Below are positions 24,383 to 30,237 of a stretch of DNA of 30,237 bases, piece by piece. Source of the DNA: CAZQSL01 sp964595945. Its GTDB lineage: Bacteria > UBP15 > UBA6099 > JAJRTR01. The stretch spans positions 1 to 30,237 of the forward strand of contig CAZQSL010000034.1 of the NCBI GenBank assembly GCA_964595945.1, written 5' to 3'. The notes below the pieces were generated by a model. It was not told the origin of the DNA, did no database searches, and was given only the letters and a program-made list of their open reading frames with translations. Each line of letters opens with the position of its first letter. Positions within the stretch are counted from its first letter, which is position 1. Made by a program: the position numbers and the translations under genes.

Positions 24383-25531
24383 ATGGCACCCGAAAAAAAA
24401 CACGACACACCCACCACCCTCCTCCCACAAAAAAACACCACCCAACCAAAACCCCGCCGCTCATCATCACTCAAACTATTCTCCAAAAAATCCAAAACCG
24501 CCGGCCTGCTACCAGGCACTCTCATTTTCGTCGGCGACGAACAAACCGACGACATCACCATCTCCACCATCGACTTCGCCGAAGACTACTACCACGAAAA
24601 AGAAAAAACACCACTCTCCGAATGCATCCCGGACACCGACACAGACTCCATCACCTGGACATCCGTCGAAGGCATCCACAAACCAGACATCATCGAAGAC
24701 ATCGGCAAACAATTCGGACTCCACCCACTCATCCTCGAAGACATCGTCAACACAGGACAACGCGCCAAACTCGAAGACTACGGCGACTACATATTCCTCC
24801 TCACCAATGTCTTCTTCCTCGACCCCACCGAAAACCGCATCAAATCCGAACAAATCTCCATCGTCTTCAGCCACAACTACGTCCTCACATTCCAGGAACT
24901 CCGCCACGACATCTTCGCACCCATCAAAGACCGCATCCGCAACGCAAAAGGCCGCATCCGCGAACGCGGCGCCGACTACCTCGCATACTCACTACTCGAC
25001 TGCATCGTCGACCAATACTACCTCATACTCGAAACCATCGGCGACCGCATCGAACAGCTCGAACACCAGCTCAACGACGACCCCGAAGACGAAACCCTCA
25101 CATCCATCCGCGACCTCAAACGCGAAACCATCATGCTCCGCCGCAACATCTGGCCTCTCCGCGAAGTCCTCATCGGCCTCAAACGCATGGAAAACTCCCT
25201 CGTACAAAAATACACCGCCGTCTACCTCAAAGACGTATACGACCACACTGTCGAAATCATCGACACTGTCGACACCTTCCACGAAATCACCACCGGCATG
25301 CTCGAACTCTACTCCCTCTACGTCTCCAACAAAACCAACGACGTCATGAAAGTACTCACCATCATCACCACTCTCTTCATCCCGCTCACATTCCTCACAG
25401 GCCTCTACGGCATGAACTTCAAACACATGCCCGAACTCAACTGGCCCTACTCCTACCCCATACTCCTCGCACTCATCGCCACCATCTTCTTCTCCATGAT
25501 CTACTACTTCAAATCACGCAAATGGATATGA
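24383..25531 (+). CDS. corA: CorA family magnesium/cobalt transporter
   Basis: A 382-residue homopentameric divalent-cation channel of the CorA/MIT family. A polar, low-complexity N-terminal tail of about 40 residues precedes the cytoplasmic alpha/beta domain (about 40-210). A long stalk helix follows. Two C-terminal membrane helices (about 323-342 and 358-376) flank the selectivity motif YGMNF (342-346), with MPEL at 349-352 in the periplasmic loop. The C-terminus KSRKWI is the usual basic end. It takes up Mg2+ or, in some homologues, Co2+ or Ni2+. Codon usage matches the GH2-family gene before it. It is convergent with the minus-strand chaperone operon. Confidence 0.96.
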   Translation: MAPEKKHDTPTTLLPQKNTTQPKPRRSSSLKLFSKKSKTAGLLPGTLIFVGDEQTDDITISTIDFAEDYYHEKEKTPLSECIPDTDTDSITWTSVEGIHKPDIIEDIGKQFGLHPLILEDIVNTGQRAKLEDYGDYIFLLTNVFFLDPTENRIKSEQISIVFSHNYVLTFQELRHDIFAPIKDRIRNAKGRIRERGADYLAYSLLDCIVDQYYLILETIGDRIEQLEHQLNDDPEDETLTSIRDLKRETIMLRRNIWPLREVLIGLKRMENSLVQKYTAVYLKDVYDHTVEIIDTVDTFHEITTGMLELYSLYVSNKTNDVMKVLTIITTLFIPLTFLTGLYGMNFKHMPELNWPYSYPILLALIATIFFSMIYYFKSRKWI

Positions 25532-25685
25532 CAACCACCCACAATACGCCCCACCCAACCGCATCATCACAACAACTGATTCTTCAACTTCCCCTCAATG
25601 TCAATCCACAAACCACGCAAATACAAACCCTTCTGCCCCCGAAACCCAATTGACTGAAGGAACGAGAATTTTCAGAAATGCGCTG

Positions 25686-25758
25686 CCATTTCAGGAATAA
25701 TCGTGAAATGGAATAAATCCTGCCCTTTATGACACTGTGTTTCAGGGATAATCAGAAA
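25686..25758. repeat. Paired short dyads in the corA/secreted-protein interval
   Basis: CCATTTCA (25686-25693) and TGAAATGG (25704-25711) form a perfect 8-bp inverted repeat around GGAATAATCG. A related unit, TTTCAGGGATAATCAGAAA, follows at about 25740-25758. Between them lies ATAAATCCTGCCC, similar to ATAAACCCTGCCC at 13292-13304. The rest of the 347-bp gene-free interval 25532-25878 holds only AT-rich sequence and the hairpin at 25791. Confidence 0.45.
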
Positions 25759-25790
25759 ATATTAAGCATATAAAGCTTTTGGGAAGAGGT

Positions 25791-25826
25791 GCGGAGAAAC
25801 CTTTTTCTCGAAAAAGGTTTCTCCGC
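25791..25826. repeat. Perfect 16-bp hairpin of the GGAGAAACC family
   Basis: GCGGAGAAACCTTTTT (25791-25806), loop CTCG, and AAAAAGGTTTCTCCGC (25811-25826). It lies between the convergent corA and secreted-protein genes and resembles the hairpins at 5827-5857 and 30142-30171. The T-run is within the stem and no U-tract follows on either strand. It may still act as a bidirectional terminator by its strength, but it looks more like a dispersed palindromic repeat. Confidence 0.8.
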
Positions 25827-25878
25827 AAGAAATTTCAAATAATAATCCGCACAACCACTTTCCATTGCCGGCCCGGCT

Positions 25879-26448
25879 TCAGCGGCTGCCCTTGCCGATT
25901 TCCCGCTCCAGCACGATCACGCGCCTGAACCGCTTGCCGTCAAAAACAAATACCACCCCAGTCGCGCCGGTAAATCCGCCGCCGACCGTATTGTGCCTGT
26001 ATCTGATCTTGCCGCCATATTCGTAATTGATCGACTCGCTGCCCTTTTCGTGCATGATCAGGAAATCATAGCCGTCAGCGGCATCGAGCGCGTCGAGGAC
26101 ATGTGGCTCGTGTCTGTCACCTTCAGATACAAACGCCACCACGGCCTGCCTGTCGCCGCCATCCTGCTCATACACGATGAGCGCCGCATAGTCCTTGACG
26201 CCGTCGCCACTGAAATCCTGCATGATGAAATTGGGAGCATAGGGCAGCCGCCGCTGAAGGAAATCACGACGCGTGTCCGTGTCGACGGCCTTGAGCTGCC
26301 AGCCCGGGAAATTGGCATCGAGCCAGTCGATCGACTCACGCGGCAGGGCGACCTGACGGGTGGCCGAAGCGGGAGCCGCCACAATAAATAGGCAGAACAG
26401 AAATATCAGTCCTGCTGCCCGTTTATGTGATGGGATATCCCGGCTCAT
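25879..26448 (-). CDS. Small secreted protein of unknown function
   Basis: A 189-residue protein with a clear Sec signal peptide: a basic start, a hydrophobic core at about 11-26 and the likely cleavage APASA|T after residue 29. The mature part contains DFSGDGVKDYAALI (78-91), an Asp/Gly loop like those in calcium-binding or FG-GAP-type repeats. It occurs once here, so no propeller is implied. A Gly-rich strand pair (TVGGGFTGATGVVFVFDGKRFRRVIV) lies near the C-terminus. I do not recognise a named family. AGGGGG precedes the start, and the gene is 30 bp after the J-domain gene, so it is probably in the dnaK operon. Confidence 0.75.
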   Translation of the reverse strand: MSRDIPSHKRAAGLIFLFCLFIVAAPASATRQVALPRESIDWLDANFPGWQLKAVDTDTRRDFLQRRLPYAPNFIMQDFSGDGVKDYAALIVYEQDGGDRQAVVAFVSEGDRHEPHVLDALDAADGYDFLIMHEKGSESINYEYGGKIRYRHNTVGGGFTGATGVVFVFDGKRFRRVIVLEREIGKGSR

Positions 26449-26478
26449 CGATGCCCCCTTCTGACTGGCGGGTACTCG

Positions 26479-27222
26479 TCACATCCGTCCCGCGGCCGTG
26501 CCTCTACCGGGCGCAGCCGGGTGCGTGGCCTGCGAAAAGTAGATTTCACTGCTGCCGCGCTGCTGGTACTGTTGCTGCCCGGCAATCGTATTTCTGATGA
26601 ATTTCTGCGACAGCGGCGACGCGATCTGACGCAGCGAACACTCGATGAGTATCTGGGTGGGACGGTCGGTTTTTTTGTGCAGATGTATCAGCGGCATGGC
26701 CGCGACGCGCGCCCTGAGCTTGCCAAGCGCCTTGACGGACTCGGCGACGACATCGCGGTCGGTGTCATTGAGCGCGGCGACGAGCAGCCAGCAGCCTTCC
26801 CTGCCGCACTGTTCGGCAATGGCGCGAACGGCGTGCAGGCGCACGTATTTGTTATCGGAGTGACGCAGCCGCAGGGCGAGTTCGTCGGCGGGTATGCCAG
26901 GTGCTTGAGTCGTGACCGGCGCGCCGGTGATGCTGGCGGTCGTGGCGGTCGATGGCGCCTTGACGATCATCTTGCTGGCATCGGCGTGACGGTCCCTGTC
27001 GCGGAAGTGTTTTTTGAGATGCTGATACGCGTTGTTGACCTTTTTGAACATCTCGGCCGCCATCGTGTCGCCGGGGTGCGTGTCGGGATGGAAAGAGGAG
27101 GCCTTTTTGTGAAAGGCGTCCCGGAGTTCCTTCGACGTGGCTGTTTCGGGGATGCCGAGGATCGAGCAATAAGTCTTGAGAGCATCTGGAGAGAGGCTGC
27201 GGCCTTGTGGCATGGTGGTCAT
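26479..27222 (-). CDS. J-domain protein with HEAT repeats
   Basis: A 247-residue cochaperone-like protein. An N-terminal J domain (about 14-75) has the HPD motif at 45-47 (SSFHPDTHPGD), which stimulates Hsp70 ATPase. A Thr/Ala-rich linker (about 88-108) leads to HEAT-like helical repeats (about 112-205; ADELALRLRHSDNKYVRLHAV and the DTDRDVVAESVKALGKL unit). The Gly/Phe and zinc-finger regions of classical DnaJ are absent. Its ATG overlaps the TGA of dnaK (ATGA, 27219-27222), giving translational coupling. The pairing implies that it serves this Hsp70 specifically, with the HEAT repeats probably choosing the client. The C-terminal 40 residues are polar and unassigned. Confidence 0.82.
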   Translation of the reverse strand: MTTMPQGRSLSPDALKTYCSILGIPETATSKELRDAFHKKASSFHPDTHPGDTMAAEMFKKVNNAYQHLKKHFRDRDRHADASKMIVKAPSTATTASITGAPVTTQAPGIPADELALRLRHSDNKYVRLHAVRAIAEQCGREGCWLLVAALNDTDRDVVAESVKALGKLRARVAAMPLIHLHKKTDRPTQILIECSLRQIASPLSQKFIRNTIAGQQQYQQRGSSEIYFSQATHPAAPGRGTAAGRM

Positions 27223-28919
27223 CCCTGCATTTCGTTGATGTAGATATTCATCGTTTCGATGGCGTTGCGCAGTTGCGTGAGATCGTTGCTGTTGATGGCA
27301 TTTTCGATATATTCGACGAGCTCGGCGAGCTCGGGGGAATCCTTGAGTTCGCCGGGATTGGATTTTTTGATAAGTTCGAGCAGGGTGCGCGCCTGTTTTG
27401 CGAGCTGGATGCGGGAGAGGAAGATTTCGTCTTCTTCCCTGTGCGAAGCGGCATCCTGCACGATGCGCTCGATATCGTCATCGGAAATGTCGCGGCGCTG
27501 GGAGATTTCGATTTCTTTTTTGATGCCGTTTTTGTGATCGCAGGCCGAGACATGGACGATGCCATTGACGTCGATATCGAAGTGGACATCGATGCGCGGC
27601 TCTCCGCGTCGCGCGGGGGCGATACCGTCGAGAGTGAATTTGCCGAGCGAATAATTGCGGCTCGCGTAGGAGCGTTCGCCCTGCAGGACATGGACTTCGA
27701 CCGAGGCCTGATTGTCGGCGACAGTGGTGAAGATACGGCTGCGGCTCGTGGGGATGCAGGTGTTGCGCTCGATGATGGGGACGAATATGTCGTTTTCGGT
27801 TTCGATGCCAAGAGTGAGAGGCGTGACGTCGACAAGGACGAGGCCCTTGACCGTGCCGGACATGATGCCGGCCTGGATGGCGGCGCCGACCGCCACGCAT
27901 TCGTCGGGATTGGTGTTGCGGATGACCCTGCCGGGAAATCTTGCCTCAAGCATCTGCTGGATTGCGGGTATGCGCGATGATCCGCCCACGAGAGCGACCT
28001 TGTCGATTTCATCGGTTGAGATGCCCGCGTCTTCGATGGCGCCATCCACGATCGAACCTATCTTTTCGATGTAGTCGGCGATGAGGCTTTCGAAGTCCGG
28101 GCGCGTGATAGTCATTTCGAGATGTTTTGGGCCTGAACTGTCAGCGGAGATGAAAGGAACATTGACGAGAGTGGAGTCAGCGTCGGAAAGTTCGATTTTA
28201 GTCTGCTCGGCCACTTCGCGGATTTTTTGCAGCGCCATGCGGTCGTCGGCAAGGTTGATCCCGTTGACCTCGGCGAAGTCGCGGCAGATGTATTCGACGA
28301 GGCGGGCGTCGAAATCGTCGCCGCCGAGCCTGTTGTCGCCGCGTGTGGCCATGACCTCGTATACATCGCCGGAAACATCGAGGATCGACACGTCGAACGT
28401 GCCGCCTCCGAGATCGAAGACCAGAATAGAGCCTTCGCCATTGGCCGGCATGTTGTACGCGAGCGCGGCGGCGGTGGGTTCGTTGATGAGGCGCATGACT
28501 TCGAGCCCGGCGAGTTCGCCTGCCTTTTTGACTGCGTTGCGCTGTCCGTCATTGAAGTATGCCGGCACGGTGATGATCGCCCGCGAGACGGGTTCGCCGA
28601 TGAATGCCTCGGCGTTTTCCTTGAGCTTCGATATGATCAGCGATGAAATCTGCTCGGCTGTGTAGGGAGTTTCGCCGATCTTCACACGATAGTTTTCGCC
28701 GACTTTGCGCTTGATGGAGACAATGGTTTTTTCGAAATTGATAACCGCCTGATTTTTGGCGGCCGTGCCGACGATCACTTCATTATTTTCGCCAAAAGCC
28801 ACGACTGAGGGCGTGAGGCGCTCGCCCCTCTGATTGGGGATGACAACGGGTTCTCCGCCTTCCATAACCGCGATGACGGAATTGGTTGTGCCAAAATCGA
28901 TGCCGACTGCCCTGCTCAT
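27219..28919 (-). CDS. dnaK: Hsp70 family chaperone (short DnaK)
   Basis: A 566-residue Hsp70, shorter than the usual 610-640. The nucleotide-binding domain is complete: GIDFGTTNS (6-14), the EPTAAALAY segment, DLGGGTFDVSIL and LVGGSSRIPAIQQML. The VTPLTLGIET linker leads to a normal substrate-binding beta sandwich (GKFTLDGIAPARRGEPRIDVHFDIDVNGIVHV, given here in outline). The helical lid is cut short and ends NIYINEMQG, with no acidic disordered tail. It has AGGAG before the ATG. It is followed by the J-HEAT gene. grpE and a classical dnaJ are not in the window, so this may be a second, dedicated Hsp70 rather than the main DnaK. Confidence 0.95.
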   Translation of the reverse strand: MSRAVGIDFGTTNSVIAVMEGGEPVVIPNQRGERLTPSVVAFGENNEVIVGTAAKNQAVINFEKTIVSIKRKVGENYRVKIGETPYTAEQISSLIISKLKENAEAFIGEPVSRAIITVPAYFNDGQRNAVKKAGELAGLEVMRLINEPTAAALAYNMPANGEGSILVFDLGGGTFDVSILDVSGDVYEVMATRGDNRLGGDDFDARLVEYICRDFAEVNGINLADDRMALQKIREVAEQTKIELSDADSTLVNVPFISADSSGPKHLEMTITRPDFESLIADYIEKIGSIVDGAIEDAGISTDEIDKVALVGGSSRIPAIQQMLEARFPGRVIRNTNPDECVAVGAAIQAGIMSGTVKGLVLVDVTPLTLGIETENDIFVPIIERNTCIPTSRSRIFTTVADNQASVEVHVLQGERSYASRNYSLGKFTLDGIAPARRGEPRIDVHFDIDVNGIVHVSACDHKNGIKKEIEISQRRDISDDDIERIVQDAASHREEDEIFLSRIQLAKQARTLLELIKKSNPGELKDSPELAELVEYIENAINSNDLTQLRNAIETMNIYINEMQG

Positions 28920-29022
28920 TGTAGGCTCCTGCCGATAGGTTGTGCTGGATGACAGGGGGGGATAAATGGGGATGAATTAGTGAATTCGGGTGGGGATGGC
29001 CCCTGTCTGCATATAGTTAAGT

Positions 29023-29051
29023 ATATTAAGGCCCACGCGCGGTTTTGTAAA
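29023..29051 (-). promoter_or_regulatory. Predicted sigma70 promoter for the dnaK operon
   Basis: On the minus strand, TTTACA (29046-29051), a 17-bp spacer and TAATAT (29023-29028) give a fair match. Transcription would start near 29016 with a leader of about 97 bases. No CIRCE element (TTAGCACTC-N9-GAGTGCTAA) is visible in the 213-bp interval. Confidence 0.42.
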
Positions 29052-29132
29052 GAACTGTATTTAATATATGAGGTACTGTGTGGAGGCGGCTCGTGTGGTC
29101 GTGCGTTTGATCGAGTGACATGCAGGGAAATT

Positions 29133-30089
29133 TCACTTTTCAGCCGCTCGCGAGGCGGCAGCGAGCTGGACAAGGCCTTCGGGGGTTGCCAGAAGCGTGC
29201 CGAAGAAGTTTTTCGCGGCAAATGAATAGTACTGCGAATGGCTGTTGGGCACAGGGGCGTGCAAGGGATGGAGAAGCGGGAGCCGGAGGGATTTGAGGAT
29301 GCGGGCGGCAAATTCGGCATCGGGCGCGGGAGTTGCGGGCAGTTGGCGCTCGGTGTGGATGACGGATTCGAAGGCGGCGGATTTCAGGAGCTGCCGGTAG
29401 TGGGCAAGGAACAGGGCGGACGAGCCGAATATGTCGGCGATCCACTGGCCGCGGCCCGTGAATGCGATCATGCCTGTCTGGTTGGGTGAGGCGGCGAACC
29501 GGGCGGTGATGTCTTTCGTGAGGGGTTCGTACTGGGTGTAGAGGTCGTGCAGGTCGAGAGTGGCGGATGGTGCGCGTGTGAAGTTGAAGAGTTCGACGAT
29601 GGCCGACCAGACGGCTTTTTGGTCGGGCGTGGGGCTGCCTTTTGACGCGGAGCGCATCTGGATGCGGCGCAGGGCGGGGAATGCGATGGATGATGTGCGG
29701 AAGGCGGCGATTTCCGATGGTATGTCGGTTGCGCCGCACGGGATTTCCCAGCGTTTGACTTCGACGCATGAGGCGGTGAGTTCGGTTTTTGCGCCTGCCG
29801 GGATGAGTGATGAGTAGTTGATGAGGCGGTTTTGGGCGCCGCCGATGAGGGTTTCGCCCGCGATGGCGAATGCTGCGGCGCGGTGGGCGGCGAGGGTGAT
29901 GGTTTCCATGCGGCCGGTTTCGGTGGCTGTGATGTTGCCGTTTGCGAGTGCGTCGCCGAGTGGAATGAGTTCGTGTGGGTATTTCTGGAATTCGCGGGCT
30001 GTGAGGCATAGGGGAAATACGGTCAGTCCCGCGTGGGTGCGGGCTTTGCCGATGATGAGGCTGTCGAGGTGGGGCGCTGGTGTGGGCAT
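29133..30089 (-). CDS. ARPP-1 (DUF6569) family protein
   Basis: A 318-residue protein whose N-terminal half matches ARPP-1/DUF6569, a domain found near ADP-ribosyl-glycohydrolase and rhodanese-phosphatase genes. Landmarks are LTVFPL (22-27), a GDALANGNITATE strand (45-57), GETLIGGAQNRLIN (78-91) and SCVEVKRW (107-114). The biochemical role is unknown. The C-terminal part is helical and unassigned. There is no signal peptide. The ATG at 30089 is preferred over one 28 codons upstream, because that extension runs through the repeat at 30121-30171. No good Shine-Dalgarno precedes it. No ARG or rhodanese partner is visible in the window. Confidence 0.78.
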   Translation of the reverse strand: MPTPAPHLDSLIIGKARTHAGLTVFPLCLTAREFQKYPHELIPLGDALANGNITATETGRMETITLAAHRAAAFAIAGETLIGGAQNRLINYSSLIPAGAKTELTASCVEVKRWEIPCGATDIPSEIAAFRTSSIAFPALRRIQMRSASKGSPTPDQKAVWSAIVELFNFTRAPSATLDLHDLYTQYEPLTKDITARFAASPNQTGMIAFTGRGQWIADIFGSSALFLAHYRQLLKSAAFESVIHTERQLPATPAPDAEFAARILKSLRLPLLHPLHAPVPNSHSQYYSFAAKNFFGTLLATPEGLVQLAAASRAAEK

Positions 30090-30120
30090 GTGTGTTGTGG
30101 CGAAAGATGGAAGAGATTTC

Positions 30121-30171
30121 AACCGTTCACGGAATACTCGCGGAGAACCTTTTTTGCAAAAAAGGTTCTCC
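30121..30171. repeat. 38-bp dispersed repeat with perfect 14-bp hairpin
   Basis: Positions 30121-30158 are identical to 5806-5843. GGAGAACCTTTTTT (30142-30155) and AAAAAAGGTTCTCC (30158-30171) pair perfectly around GC. It lies just upstream of the ARPP-1 gene, reading on the minus strand. The remaining 66 bases to the window end contain AACCCC/GGGGTT stretches that could pair loosely, and nothing else recognisable. Confidence 0.8.
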
Positions 30172-30237
30172 ACACCAATACCAAAAAACCCCCATGTTTG
30201 TTGGGTTATCAGGTTTTGAGGGGTTAAATACGCATAT

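Noticed and set aside
22902..25349. An 815-codon plus-strand open frame across the GH2-family and corA genes
   Set aside because: Same cause: extreme A/C-rich codons leave an alternative frame open. The product is His/Thr/Pro/Arg-rich and crosses two real genes and their intergenic promoter.
24622..25653. A 343-codon open frame overlapping corA
   Set aside because: Arg/His-rich shadow of corA with no recognisable domain or ribosome binding site.
28920..29132. Search for a CIRCE or other heat-shock operator upstream of dnaK
   Set aside because: No TTAGCACTC/GAGTGCTAA inverted repeat was found. Only a plain sigma70-like promoter is visible.
1..30237. CRISPR arrays, tRNA or rRNA genes, transposase genes
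   Set aside because: I saw no regularly spaced direct repeats, no cloverleaf with conserved arms, no rRNA segments and no transposase or integrase motifs among the reading frames.

Overview
The window looks like a chromosomal segment of a free-living bacterium of moderately high GC, probably assembled from metagenomic reads. A run of ten N at 21582-21591 joins two contigs, and homopolymer-rich sequence sits both at the window start and next to that join. Gene content is bacterial housekeeping. The minus-strand order rsmD-coaD-rpmF-acpP-rnc-smc-ftsY is a shortened form of the arrangement best known from Firmicutes, and a DUF5665 gene also points that way. A type IV prepilin-like protein, many intergenic repeats and a DUF2851 gene would also suit a poorly sampled candidate phylum. 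I cannot assign the lineage from sequence alone.

Layout, left of the join. A cytoplasmic GH13 alpha-amylase-family enzyme (-) is divergent from a plus-strand run of DUF2851, tlyA (rRNA 2'-O-methyltransferase) and a PIG-L type deacetylase. Two intergenic repeats follow, then a minus-strand pair holA (DNA polymerase III delta) and a membrane sensor histidine kinase. Plus-strand rmuC and pyrE come next, then an amidohydrolase and DUF5665. A gene-free stretch of 563 bp (12945-13507) is packed with different inverted and dispersed repeats. It lies between these genes and the convergent ftsY end of the large minus-strand cluster (ftsY, smc, rnc, acpP, rpmF, coaD, rsmD). A prepilin-like gene with an unusual N-terminus and a cysteine-rich tail closes the left contig.

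Right of the join. A near-consensus sigma70 promoter drives a membrane-embedded GH2-family protein that lacks both catalytic glutamates. corA follows. A minus-strand operon then encodes a short Hsp70 (DnaK), a J-domain/HEAT protein translationally coupled to it by an ATGA overlap, and a small secreted protein. The last gene is an ARPP-1 (DUF6569) family protein.

How the genes work together. The ftsY-rsmD cluster couples ribosome maturation (RsmD, RNase III, bL32), coenzyme A and acyl carrier supply (CoaD, ACP), chromosome organisation (SMC) and membrane targeting (FtsY). DnaK and the J-HEAT protein form a dedicated chaperone pair. The items most worth a second look are the GH2 pseudoenzyme, the J-HEAT/short-DnaK/secreted operon, the shifted prepilin signal and the repeat families. 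One 38-bp repeat is identical on both sides of the scaffold join, which supports both contigs belonging to one genome.
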